Of a stretch of DNA of 64,000 nucleotides, positions 1 to 7,570 are shown piece after piece. Every line of letters starts with the position of its first letter. Within the stretch, counting starts at the first letter, position 1. Origin of the DNA: Thomasclavelia cocleata (GTDB lineage: Bacteria > Bacillota_I > Bacilli_A > Erysipelotrichales > Coprobacillaceae); NCBI RefSeq assembly GCF_900102365.1, contig NZ_FOIN01000003.1:62001-126000 (forward strand). Reading direction: 5' to 3'. A program made the position numbers and the translations under genes. The notes beneath the pieces are model-generated. The model saw nothing but the letters and a program-made list of their open reading frames with translations, had not been told where the DNA came from and made no database searches.

Positions 1-559
1 CACAAACATTAGTATAAAAAAGTAATGGGTCGACTATTTTATATGAATAAGTTCCATGACAGCGTATTGAAATATCAATATCTAAGCCAATATTAGCATC
101 AACAACTCTAAATGGCACAGGATTAGCTGTCCCATATTTATTATCCATTATCTCCTTTAAATTAAAATAATAAATTCTTTGATCCTTTCCAGTATCACCG
201 CCATAAGTAAATCTACGCCACATTGTTTCAAACGTTTTATAAATACTTTCACCCAGATTTCCCACAAAAATACTCGGTTCACTTGAGCTATCAAATATAA
301 ATTGTCCAGGTTCCGCACAAACTTCGATAATCTTACCTTGTTCAACAATAATCATACATTGACCATCTGCTACTGCAATACCACTACCATTAGAAATAAT
401 ATTTTCTTCACCTTTTTGATTAGATGAACGATCAGAAGTCTTCTTTCGCCCTTTTGCAACTAAAACATCTTTATCAATAGCATCACAATAAAAAAATTCT
501 TTCCATTGATCTGCAAAGGTTCCTCCAATCGCTCCTATTCCAGCTTTAATTAATCCCAT
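1..559 (-). CDS. SPFH/YdjI-like protein, partial (C-terminus beyond left edge)
   Basis: The reading frame is open from an ATG at 557-559 to the left edge, about 186 codons without a stop. A GGAAGGAGA ribosome site lies eight bases upstream. The N-terminus (MGLIKAGIGAIGGTFADQWKEFF is split here as MGLIKAGIGA then IGGTFADQWKEFF) resembles the SPFH-domain proteins of the YdjI or 'virion core protein-like' family, which associate with membranes and often carry a C-terminal zinc ribbon. The C-terminus is missing, so a zinc ribbon cannot be checked. The family assignment rests on memory of the N-terminal pattern only. Confidence 0.7.
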   Translation of the reverse strand, partial: MGLIKAGIGAIGGTFADQWKEFFYCDAIDKDVLVAKGRKKTSDRSSNQKGEENIISNGSGIAVADGQCMIIVEQGKIIEVCAEPGQFIFDSSSEPSIFVGNLGESIYKTFETMWRRFTYGGDTGKDQRIYYFNLKEIMDNKYGTANPVPFRVVDANIGLDIDISIRCHGTYSYKIVDPLLFYTNVC

Positions 560-792
560 AAAATAATCTCCTTCCATTCATATTTAATACTTAATTCTAT
601 TACTAATTTTTTATCATCTAGTACTTTTATTTTTAAACATTTAAAGAATAATTTTATAATTCTTTATCTTACTTTCTAATGTATTTATTTTAACATATAT
701 ATTAAAGCTTTACTATTATTGTCGAATCTAATTTAAGTATTAAAATACAATATTCCATTATAGTTATATTAAATACTTTCACTTTATTAATA
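560..792. other. AT-rich intergenic region
   Basis: This stretch is very AT-rich. It holds the ribosome site of the SPFH gene at its left side. I see no open frame, tRNA or clear terminator in it. Confidence 0.6.
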
Positions 793-1512
793 CTATTTTA
801 TAAGTGATATTAGTTCTTCATTAGTTAGAGAGCGATATTGACCAAAATCTAAGGTTAGATCTAATTTTATTTGACCAAACTCAATTCTCTTTAATGACTC
901 GACTTTATTTTCACATGATAAAAACATCTTTTTTATTTGGTGATATTTACCTTCACTAATTGCTACATAACAGTGATATTTATCAATAATTTCTATATCA
1001 GCTGGTAAACATTTTATCTTTCTATCAATAATAATCCCTTGATTAAAACATATTACTAAATCATCTGTTAATTCATATTTTGTAGAAACTAAATATTTCT
1101 TTTGAACATGATTTTGTGGTAACAATAATTTCTTTGAAATAGTTGGATCATCTGTTATTATTAATAATCCTGTTGTATCTTTATCCAATCTTCCTAAGCA
1201 GTAACAATCTTTATTATCTATCAAATCAATAACACATTTTTCTTTAATATCCTTGTTAGCACAAATATAACCTGCTGGCTTATTCATCATATAATAGCTG
1301 AATGGCTGAGCATTTAACTGTATTTCTTTATATGTGATAATATCATTAATTTTTACTAAATATTTATAATCCTTAATAACTGTATTATTTACTTTAATTA
1401 AACCATGTTTGATTAAAGTTCTGCATTCTTTAGCATTACCTAATTTATTTTTCATTAAAATATAATATAGTTCTTTAATACTATCACCCCTATTACAATT
1501 ACTTTTCTTCAA
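793..1512 (-). CDS. RsuA/RluB-type 16S or 23S rRNA pseudouridine synthase
   Basis: The enzyme converts a uridine in rRNA to pseudouridine. An S4 RNA-binding domain covers about residues 11-60. The catalytic signature GRLDKDTTGLL follows, with the nucleophile at Asp110 in this numbering. The C-terminal part (EGKYHQIKKMF) matches the family's EGKxHQVRRM motif. The listed start is a TTG with a poor ribosome site. An AGGGGTGAT ribosome-site match at 1482-1490 would instead serve a start near 1479, where the in-frame codon is ATT and the S4 fold begins. The start is therefore uncertain by 11 residues. Confidence 0.88.
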   Translation of the reverse strand: MKKSNCNRGDSIKELYYILMKNKLGNAKECRTLIKHGLIKVNNTVIKDYKYLVKINDIITYKEIQLNAQPFSYYMMNKPAGYICANKDIKEKCVIDLIDNKDCYCLGRLDKDTTGLLIITDDPTISKKLLLPQNHVQKKYLVSTKYELTDDLVICFNQGIIIDRKIKCLPADIEIIDKYHCYVAISEGKYHQIKKMFLSCENKVESLKRIEFGQIKLDLTLDFGQYRSLTNEELISLIK

Positions 1513-1612
1513 ATCTTATTTACTTATTATACAATTCTTTTAAATAAAATGAAATCGTAAATTAGTTAATGTAAGATACTAGATAACATTGTCTCAAATT
1601 ATACCAGCCATC

Positions 1613-1640
1613 TAAAAAACGTCTACAATCTTTGTAGACG
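1613..1640 (-). terminator. Intrinsic terminator after the ATPase gene
   Basis: A 9-bp stem (CGTCTACAA with TTGTAGACG, three-base loop) is followed on the minus strand by a run of T. It lies about 105 bases past the stop codon of the DUF4143 ATPase. Confidence 0.75.
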
Positions 1641-1746
1641 CCTATAATCTCAATATTTAATCCTAAAATTTTTGCTTAGATAATTCGCTCCTAAATATCT
1701 TTTTAAGCCTGATTTTAATCTATTATCCCTTTCTCATACTCATAAA

Positions 1747-2946
1747 TTAATAATCCTCAGTTAATAGAAAATCAGCCAGATGTACAATTTTTACACCATT
1801 GATATTGCCTGTAGCAAGCTCATCAAGTGTTACAACATACTTAGGGTAGTGATCCTTGATTTCAAGCAGATTAGCAACCTCACGATTAGATTCCTCTGGC
1901 AGATTGCGACATACTTGTACATAAATGCGCTCATCACGTCGTACTGCTACAAAATCAATTTCTTTCGTTTCATTTTTACCTATATACACCTCATAGCCTT
2001 TTCTACGAAGTTCAAAGTACACGATATTTTCAAGCATAGCAGCAACAGATTTCGGATTGAAGCCCATTGTACAATATTTCAAAGAAGCATCAGCAAGATA
2101 GAATTTCTCCTGCGTTTTCAATACAGATTTTCCCTGTAAATCGTATCGTTGACAACGATAGATTACAAAAGCCTTTTCCAGCCATTCTAAATAATTATAT
2201 ACCGATTCTACTGAGAGAGAACGCCCCTCACTTTTCAAAAACTTCACAATAGCATTCGCAGAAAAGGTCTTACCCACATTTTCAACGATATACTTCACAA
2301 TGCGGTTGAATAAGTCAAAATTTGTGATATTGTGTCGCTTGGTTATATCACTTGTGATAACAGAACTGTAAATACCCTCGACAACCTGATATGCTGCACT
2401 CTCATCAAAATTGCTCAGCGCAACGATAGGAAATCCGCCCATGCGAATATATTCATTAAGCAGCTCTTTGGACGTATGTCCACTTGCCTTTTTGAACTCT
2501 GTATACTCTTCAAAAGAAAGTGTAAATACAGGAATAGAGATATACCTTCCGGTCAGGTAAGTAGATATTTCACTTGACATCAGCTTAGAATTGGAACCAG
2601 TCACATATATGTCTGTATTGGCATTCTCCAGCAAACTATTGACAGCTTTTTCCCATCCAGTGATTTCCTGTACTTCGTCAAGTAAAAGATAGTAACGCTC
2701 TCCATTGATCATTTTATCTTTAATTCCATTATACATATCCTTATCGGTCATACCATCATCAAAATCTTCCGAAGTATAACGCATACTAATAATGTGATCA
2801 GAAGTAACACCACTTTTTATTAAATCATCCTGTAACATTTCTAAAATTGTGGATTTCCCACATCGCCGAATCCCGGCAAGAATTTTTACCAGTGGTACAT
2901 CACGGTAAGTTTTCAGTATTTTTAAATAACGGGGTCTGACAATCAT
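1747..2946 (-). CDS. AAA ATPase with C-terminal DUF4143 domain
   Basis: The protein has an AAA_14-type ATPase domain with Walker A GIRRCGKST (residues 25-33) and Walker B YYLLLDEVQE ending near residue 93. A DUF4143 nuclease-like domain follows, with an EIDFVAVR stretch near residue 332. Proteins of this family are common, often horizontally spread, and of unclear function. The gene has a good AGGAGG ribosome site and its own terminator. Its coding sequence is richer in G and C than its neighbours, which suggests acquisition. It stands alone, with no obvious partner. Confidence 0.9.
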   Translation of the reverse strand: MIVRPRYLKILKTYRDVPLVKILAGIRRCGKSTILEMLQDDLIKSGVTSDHIISMRYTSEDFDDGMTDKDMYNGIKDKMINGERYYLLLDEVQEITGWEKAVNSLLENANTDIYVTGSNSKLMSSEISTYLTGRYISIPVFTLSFEEYTEFKKASGHTSKELLNEYIRMGGFPIVALSNFDESAAYQVVEGIYSSVITSDITKRHNITNFDLFNRIVKYIVENVGKTFSANAIVKFLKSEGRSLSVESVYNYLEWLEKAFVIYRCQRYDLQGKSVLKTQEKFYLADASLKYCTMGFNPKSVAAMLENIVYFELRRKGYEVYIGKNETKEIDFVAVRRDERIYVQVCRNLPEESNREVANLLEIKDHYPKYVVTLDELATGNINGVKIVHLADFLLTEDY

Positions 2947-3464
2947 ATTATCTCCTCCTATGTTATTAGTGTATCCAAAAAGTCTTGGATAATCAATAGT
3001 TTTTACTGATATTTCATAAAAACTTTATTTTTTGATAATGTTTTTATTATCGATAACACTGTATATATCAATTTGGGCATAAAAATATGCTGTCCAATTC
3101 TCGTTTTGAAAATCAATAGGTTATTATAAATGTCAACATAAAAATGTACAGTTATGACTGCTCCTTTAGACTGGGACTATTCATTTTTTAACACACTCGT
3201 AAATATATGTTTTAACGGTTTAAATTCATTTATTAGATATTCTGAATCCTCATATCCGCTTAAAAATTCATCTTTATCAAACTGTTAACTCGAACTTTAA
3301 ATTAATCACTTTGTTCAAAATAAGCTAACTGAAAATTAAAATAATTTGACAATTATATAGGCACTTTATGATAACTATTTATGTCAAGAAAACTTTTGAC
3401 AGGGAAATTAGAATAAATAAACTGTTATTTTAATTTGCTCTTATTGTTGATGAAATTTAAATAA
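2947..3464. other. Degraded intergenic region
   Basis: No intact gene is visible. A minus-strand stretch at about 3177-3287 reads QFDKDEFLSGYEDSEYL followed by more residues to a TAG stop. It has no start codon and looks like the tail of a lost gene. Repeated TGTCAA...TGTACA and TGTCAA...TTGACA motifs at 3130-3160 and 3380-3405 resemble insertion-sequence ends. I cannot name the element. Confidence 0.4.
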
Positions 3465-3587
3465 CATACTGACCTAAAGGAATCTGACGAAACCCTTGTA
3501 AAACGCTGGCTCAAGCAAATCACAATCTGGAATAACCATTGCACCATTGAATTGAAATCCAATCTCAAGGTCGATGCAGAAAGATAA
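3465..3587 (+). pseudogene. C-terminal tail of a serine recombinase, remnant
   Basis: An open frame of 40 codons without a start runs to a TAA at 3585-3587. It reads LKESDETLVKRWLKQITIWN followed by NHCTIELKSNLKVDAER. This resembles the very C-terminus of large serine recombinases found on mobile elements, from memory of that tail. A stop lies just upstream in frame. A terminator follows 14 bases later, so this is probably the end of a deleted element. The rest of the gene is absent. Confidence 0.45.
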
Positions 3588-3600
3588 GCATAAATTACAA

Positions 3601-3646
3601 AGGCTCCTCACCACTGGAACTTAATCTGGTGATGGGGAGTCTTTTT
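3601..3646 (+). terminator. Intrinsic terminator of the lost recombinase gene
   Basis: A stem (GGCTCC..TCACCA with TGGTGA..GGGGAGTC, three-base bulge) is followed by TTTTTT on the plus strand. It lies directly after the recombinase tail and supports the idea that a plus-strand gene once ended here. Confidence 0.75.
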
Positions 3647-3663
3647 TAATTATTGCTGAGTTA

Positions 3664-4530
3664 TTATATTGTATAATCTTCGATTGTACCTATCGGATAT
3701 GCCACATTTTTATCGAACAGTACAATATTTCTTCCTACAGTCGACACAGTACTTCCATATATGATTCCTGAATAACCAAGCGAGATATAATACTGAGCCA
3801 TTGTCTGAAAAGGAGCATACATTAGTGCTTTATTATCTGTGTCACTTAAAGGTTCAAATATCTGTTCTGAAAGCAACTTGGTATGTGTATAAACTCCCCA
3901 TTCTGTAAAGAGCCTTTTGAACTCATCAACGTTTACACTATGCCTTGGAATAAATCCAAGAGCCTTAGCAGCTTTTATCCCTTTTTTCACTTGCTCTTGT
4001 TCATATTCCTCTAATCTAGAATTCAGTTCCTCATATGAAATATCATCAGCGATTGTTAAGTCTACCAGCTTTAACTCTAAGAAACTATCATTAAAAGAAA
4101 AATGGCAAAATCCAAATCTATTTCCTTCTTCTGATCTGCATTCTGCCTGAGAACATTCATGGATGTCAGATTCATTTCCCAATGCTAAATAAAGCCATTC
4201 AACTCCCGGAGGACTGAATCTGTTATCTTTTTTGATGAACTCCTTTTTAGGGATAAAACGCTCATAATCTGGAATTTCTTTTTCACCTAAGATAGTACCT
4301 CTACCAACTGATAAGCCTTCCAAGTCTTTAATTTTTATCGTTTTATGGTCAATTCCTGAATGCTGATGAAATAAATCATCATATACCTTCAAAAAAGTAT
4401 ATCCTTTTGCTTTTTCCACTTCATCAAAAGTAAACATGCCCTTTGCTAAAGCATCTCGAAATTCTGACCAAGTTTTTCTGATGGTCTCTTCACTTTTTTC
4501 AATCTCACTAAAATCAAATATTTGATCCAC
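3664..4530 (-). CDS. RES-domain protein
   Basis: Residues about 90-280 fit the RES fold, known in NAD-degrading toxins. I see the Arg region RFSPPGVEWLYLAL (R104), the Glu near residue 125 in SDIHECSQ, and the C-terminal stretch GYSGIIYGSTVSTVGRN with the serine. The true start is most likely the GTG at 4528-4530, which has AAGGAGG seven bases upstream. An ATG further upstream (4659) would run through IS3 debris. No Xre-type antitoxin gene is adjacent, unlike typical RES-Xre pairs, so a toxin role is not shown. The N-terminal 85 residues are unassigned. Confidence 0.65.
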   Translation of the reverse strand: MDQIFDFSEIEKSEETIRKTWSEFRDALAKGMFTFDEVEKAKGYTFLKVYDDLFHQHSGIDHKTIKIKDLEGLSVGRGTILGEKEIPDYERFIPKKEFIKKDNRFSPPGVEWLYLALGNESDIHECSQAECRSEEGNRFGFCHFSFNDSFLELKLVDLTIADDISYEELNSRLEEYEQEQVKKGIKAAKALGFIPRHSVNVDEFKRLFTEWGVYTHTKLLSEQIFEPLSDTDNKALMYAPFQTMAQYYISLGYSGIIYGSTVSTVGRNIVLFDKNVAYPIGTIEDYTI

Positions 4531-4550
4531 GAAAATTCCTCCTTCCTTAA

Positions 4551-4560
4551 CATCTAATCC
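4551..4560 (-). repeat. GGATTAGATG repeat, copy A
   Basis: The minus strand reads GTGGATTAGATGTTAAGG. It lies at the point where the IS3 orfB frame breaks off and just upstream of the RES gene's ribosome site. Two further copies lie at 5182-5191 and 5305-5314. Confidence 0.6.
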
Positions 4561-4561
4561 A

Positions 4562-4680
4562 CTAGTCATAATATCCTGATTTACTGATATTAAGTTTTTC
4601 AAGCATACTGGTAACTGAAGCTTTAGGATCAGTATCAGATTTTTTCTTAATCTGATCATAAAGTTCCTGCTTAGTTAATC
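4562..4680 (-). pseudogene. IS3-family transposase OrfB, 5' remnant
   Basis: In the -1 frame relative to orfA the sequence reads LTKQELYDQIKKKSDTDP, then ASVTSMLEKLNISKSGYYD and a stop. The SKSGYY end is the usual N-terminal pattern of IS3 OrfB before the DDE core. Everything after that is gone, and the RES gene leader follows. The element cannot transpose on its own. Confidence 0.7.
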
Positions 4681-4965
4681 CCCCAGTATGCCAATAGCCT
4701 TTTTTAGAACATCTAATGCATCCTTTGTATCCTTAAGTTCTTTTTTAAGTCTGGCAATTTCTTTAGCTTCATCACTGGAATAATTGCCGCTGCCTCTGGA
4801 ATTAATTGTACCATTATTATTTTTAGCTTCCTTAAGCCACTTGTGAACAGTGCTGTCAGCAACACCAAACTTTTTAGAAACAGCTACTTTAGATTCATTG
4901 GGATGATCTAATACATAGTCAACAACTCCCTGTTTAAATTCATCTGTAAATGTTGGTTTACTCAT
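4675..4965 (-). CDS. IS3-family transposase OrfA
   Basis: This is the small helix-turn-helix subunit of an IS3-type transposase. TDEFKQGVVDYVL and VADSTVHKWLKEAK form the DNA-binding part. A C-terminal leucine-zipper coil (IARLKKELKDTKDALDVLKK) follows. I chose the ATG giving MSKPTF because its AGAGG ribosome site is eight bases away; an ATG two codons upstream is too close. A slippery A-AAA-AAG lies near the 3' end (4699-4705), as in IS3 elements that make OrfAB by -1 frameshifting. OrfB is truncated, so this is a relic. Confidence 0.8.
   Translation of the reverse strand: MSKPTFTDEFKQGVVDYVLDHPNESKVAVSKKFGVADSTVHKWLKEAKNNNGTINSRGSGNYSSDEAKEIARLKKELKDTKDALDVLKKAIGILGD
4699..4705 (-). promoter_or_regulatory. 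-1 ribosomal frameshift slippery site (A6G)
   Basis: The orfA reading frame holds A-AAA-AAG on the minus strand. This is the standard IS3 signal for -1 frameshifting, and the downstream orfB remnant is in the -1 frame. Confidence 0.65.
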
Positions 4966-5056
4966 TATCATATACCTCTTTCATTTCTTATAATTAGCTT
5001 ATGACATTGTACCACAGGACTTCTAATTCTTCCATTTGTCTGGTACAGTTTTTATT

Positions 5057-5143
5057 CTAGCACCAATCCAATTTTTGTAACTTTTTAAAAGCACCTATAA
5101 CATCATAATATTTGATATTGCAAGGAATAATCCATTGTTCCAT
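5057..5143 (-). pseudogene. Truncated 28-residue frame, possible EVE-like protein start
   Basis: An ATG at 5141-5143 with an AAGAGGTG ribosome site opens a frame reading MEQWIIPCNIKYYDVIGAFK and then KLQKLDWC before a TAG. The pattern 'W-I-I-P-C-N' followed by YYDVIGAF resembles the N-terminus of EVE-like or HNH-associated proteins, from memory. The frame ends far too early for such a protein, so it is probably the 5' scrap of a deleted gene. Low certainty on family. Confidence 0.35.
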
Positions 5144-5181
5144 AAGTTTTCACACCTCTTAAATTCACATTTTTATTCTGT

Positions 5182-5191
5182 CATCTAATCC
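5182..5191 (-). repeat. GGATTAGATG repeat, copy B
   Basis: The minus strand reads AGGCAGTGGATTAGATG. It lies about 40 bases upstream of the truncated EVE-like frame. It shares 13 exact bases with copy A and 15 of 17 with copy C. Confidence 0.6.
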
Positions 5192-5304
5192 ACTGCCTGC
5201 TATCTTGAAAACGGTCGAGTTACCGAAATGAACGCCATCTATTTCACTCACTCAAATTGAGTTTGCACCCTAGATAACATCTATCCTAGTGCCACAACCC
5301 TTGA

Positions 5305-5314
5305 CATCTAATCC
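5305..5314 (-). repeat. GGATTAGATG repeat, copy C
   Basis: The minus strand reads AGGCTGCGGATTAGATG and continues TCAAGGG. It lies in a stretch (5190-5340) that is unusually rich in G and C for this genome and has no clear gene. A degenerate palindrome (CTAGGATAGATGTTATCTAG) lies next to it at about 5263-5282. Confidence 0.6.
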
Positions 5315-5363
5315 GCAGCCTAAACCCTCCGACTGGTTTTTCAGTAGATATGTTTTCATATAA

Positions 5364-5410
5364 GAAAAACGGGCTCTCCTGAGCTATTGTCTAATCTCAA
5401 AAAAGCCCGT
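5364..5410 (-). terminator. Terminator after rlmD
   Basis: On the minus strand ACGGGCT pairs with AGCCCGT around an internal GAG/CTC stem, followed by TTTTTC. It starts 22 bases past the rlmD stop codon. Confidence 0.75.
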
Positions 5411-5431
5411 AGATACGCTACTTTTCGCTAT

Positions 5432-6787
5432 TTATTTCTCTTTCCTAGACATCAACACTACCGTCTCCACATGTGTAGTTTGCGGAAACATATCAACTGG
5501 CTGACAAATATCAGCAGTATAACTAAACTCTTGAAGAAATTTAATATCTCTAGCCTGAGTTGAAACATCACAAGAAATATAAACAATCTTTTTAGGTGCA
5601 GCTGCAACTAAATAATCCAGGAATTCAGATGAACATCCCTTTCTTGGCGGATCAACAAAGACCACATCTAAATGTTGATTATCATTAACTAATTCAATCA
5701 TATATTTTCCTGCATCAGCACATGTAAATTCAACATTGTTGATGTTATTTAGATTTGCATTATTTTTAGCATCTGCAATTGCTGCATCAACAATTTCAAC
5801 CCCATACACTTTTTTTACATATTTTGCTACTGAAAGAGTAATTGTTCCAATTCCACAATAAGCATCTAAAACAACATCATCTTTTGATAAATCAGCAAAT
5901 TCAATTGCTTTTGAATATAATTTTTCTACTTGAATCGGATTAACTTGATAAAACGACTTTAAAGAAATCTTATATTTATTATCTAATAATGTATCATAAA
6001 TATAACCATTACCATATAAAATAACTTCCTGTTCACCTAAAATAACATTATCTATTCGCGGATTAATATTTTGAATAACTGTTTTAATCATCGGAAACTC
6101 TTTAACAATTATTTCAACTAATTTATTTACATCCTTAATTTTATTACGATAACTAATTAAAACTAACATTATTTCATTAGTATGATAACCAAATTTAGTT
6201 AGAATATGTTTAATATTACCTTGATGAGATAATTTATCATAAGGATAAATTTTAAATTCTTCCATTAATTCTTTAACACGATTAGTAATCTGGTTAGATA
6301 ACTTATTTTGAATAAAACAATTGTCACATGGAATGATCTCATTTGATTTTTGTTTATAAAAACCTGTAACTAAATGATTTCCCTTTACCCCTATAGGCAT
6401 TTGTACTTTATTTCGATAATACCATGGTTCTTCCATCATCAAACAATCATTTACTGTAACAAAACAATTACCTATTCTTTCTAAACAATCTTTAACCCTT
6501 TTTGTTTTAAATAACATTTGTCCTTCTTTACTTAAATGTTGTAATTGGCATCCACCACAAGGCTTAAAAACTGAACATTTAGGCTCTATACGATATTTAG
6601 AAACTTCATCCAATTCTATTAGTCTAGCAATTGCATAATTTTTTAATACTTTGATCACTTTAAGTCTTCCAGTTTCACCAACTAACATTCCCTTTACAAA
6701 ATAAGTAAAATTATCAACCTTTACAACTCCTTGACCATCATGAGTTAAATCTACACACTCACCATAAAAATAATCATTCTTTTTCAT
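5432..6787 (-). CDS. rlmD: 23S rRNA (uracil-5-)-methyltransferase, RlmD/TrmA family
   Basis: The enzyme methylates a uridine of 23S rRNA with SAM. An N-terminal TRAM domain covers about residues 1-60. Four cysteines for an iron-sulfur cluster follow: C-x5-C-x2-C in KCSVFKPCGGC and a fourth in IPCDNC. The SAM fold contains VLDAYCGIGTITL. The catalytic end shows FVDPPRKGC and YISCDVSTQARD, which carries the nucleophilic Cys. At 451 residues it has normal length. In Bacillus-type genomes this gene follows gatB, as here with one gene between. Which of RlmC, RlmD or RlmCD it equals cannot be told from sequence alone. Confidence 0.93.
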   Translation of the reverse strand: MKKNDYFYGECVDLTHDGQGVVKVDNFTYFVKGMLVGETGRLKVIKVLKNYAIARLIELDEVSKYRIEPKCSVFKPCGGCQLQHLSKEGQMLFKTKRVKDCLERIGNCFVTVNDCLMMEEPWYYRNKVQMPIGVKGNHLVTGFYKQKSNEIIPCDNCFIQNKLSNQITNRVKELMEEFKIYPYDKLSHQGNIKHILTKFGYHTNEIMLVLISYRNKIKDVNKLVEIIVKEFPMIKTVIQNINPRIDNVILGEQEVILYGNGYIYDTLLDNKYKISLKSFYQVNPIQVEKLYSKAIEFADLSKDDVVLDAYCGIGTITLSVAKYVKKVYGVEIVDAAIADAKNNANLNNINNVEFTCADAGKYMIELVNDNQHLDVVFVDPPRKGCSSEFLDYLVAAAPKKIVYISCDVSTQARDIKFLQEFSYTADICQPVDMFPQTTHVETVVLMSRKEK

Positions 6788-6798
6788 TATTTCCTCCT

Positions 6799-6822
6799 AA
6801 AAAGACGAGCAACGCTCGTCTA
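6799..6822 (-). terminator. Terminator between the anchored protein and rlmD
   Basis: An 8-bp perfect stem AGACGAGC/GCTCGTCT with a three-base loop overlaps the stop codon at 6820 and is followed on the minus strand by TTTTTA. The rlmD ribosome site starts only a few bases further, so rlmD may depend on read-through or its own promoter. Confidence 0.75.
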
Positions 6823-7521
6823 TTGGGTCTCATCTTTCTTTAAAGCTCGATCAGTGGCATTTTGATCTACCACATTAGCCCCTGTAAAACTGATTTCATC
6901 ATTATTTGGATGTTTTGTACCAAAAATTGGAAAATTAGTATCACCATTACTTGTTAAAACAAACTCAACATTATATTGTCCACGCCCATTAGCAGTTCCT
7001 AATAACTCACTATAAGCACTACCTTCACTCTTCGGTTGTCCTAAAGCATCATCTAGTGTATGTAAAGCATTAGTAGCTAATGTTTTAGCATCATCAGAAG
7101 TGATATTATCAACAAAATTCATTGAAATCTTAATAATTCGACAATCAACTTCAATATTAACACTATTTATATTTGGATCTGCCTTAACAGTATCTTCAAC
7201 ACTATTAAATTTATCCTTATCAATAGCAATCAAAGATGCACAGCGATCACCATAAACAGGACCATCATTTCCTCCTGCTACAAAAACATATATTACAAAT
7301 CCAATTGCAATTGAAAGAAGTAGGAGCAAAAATATATAGCTCTTTTTAAATTTTCTTTTTTTCTTTTTTCCTTTACCCATTGATTTATCTCCTGAATCCT
7401 TATCACCAGAATCAGCTAAAGATTTATTTATATCATTAACTGCCTTATTCTCTGTGTTAATTGGCTGTAATTCTTCTAAATCATCAATTTCATCATCAAA
7501 TTTAAATCTTTCATGAGACAT
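6820..7521 (-). CDS. Single-pass membrane-anchored protein, unknown function
   Basis: The first ~65 residues are acidic then Lys-rich (KGKKKKRKFKK), followed by one membrane helix (SYIFLLLLLSIAIGFVIYVFVAG). About 145 residues lie outside the cell. The outer part has two cysteines (DRCASL and VDCRII) that could form a disulfide. I chose the ATG giving MSHERF at 7521 because GGAGG lies nine bases upstream. A TTG at 7539 would lie within that ribosome site. It sits between gatB and rlmD. I do not recognise the family. Confidence 0.75.
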   Translation of the reverse strand: MSHERFKFDDEIDDLEELQPINTENKAVNDINKSLADSGDKDSGDKSMGKGKKKKRKFKKSYIFLLLLLSIAIGFVIYVFVAGGNDGPVYGDRCASLIAIDKDKFNSVEDTVKADPNINSVNIEVDCRIIKISMNFVDNITSDDAKTLATNALHTLDDALGQPKSEGSAYSELLGTANGRGQYNVEFVLTSNGDTNFPIFGTKHPNNDEISFTGANVVDQNATDRALKKDETQ

Positions 7522-7570
7522 ATTTACATCCTCCTTCAATCATTGTACCAAATATCTAAATATTTGTACA

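Noticed and set aside
1780-2577. Plus-strand open frames over the ATPase gene
   Set aside because: They are shadows of the minus-strand ATPase, with no ribosome sites or recognisable domains.
3664-4659. Longer 331-residue RES protein from the upstream ATG
   Set aside because: The first 43 residues are translated IS3 debris. A strong ribosome site serves the GTG at 4530.
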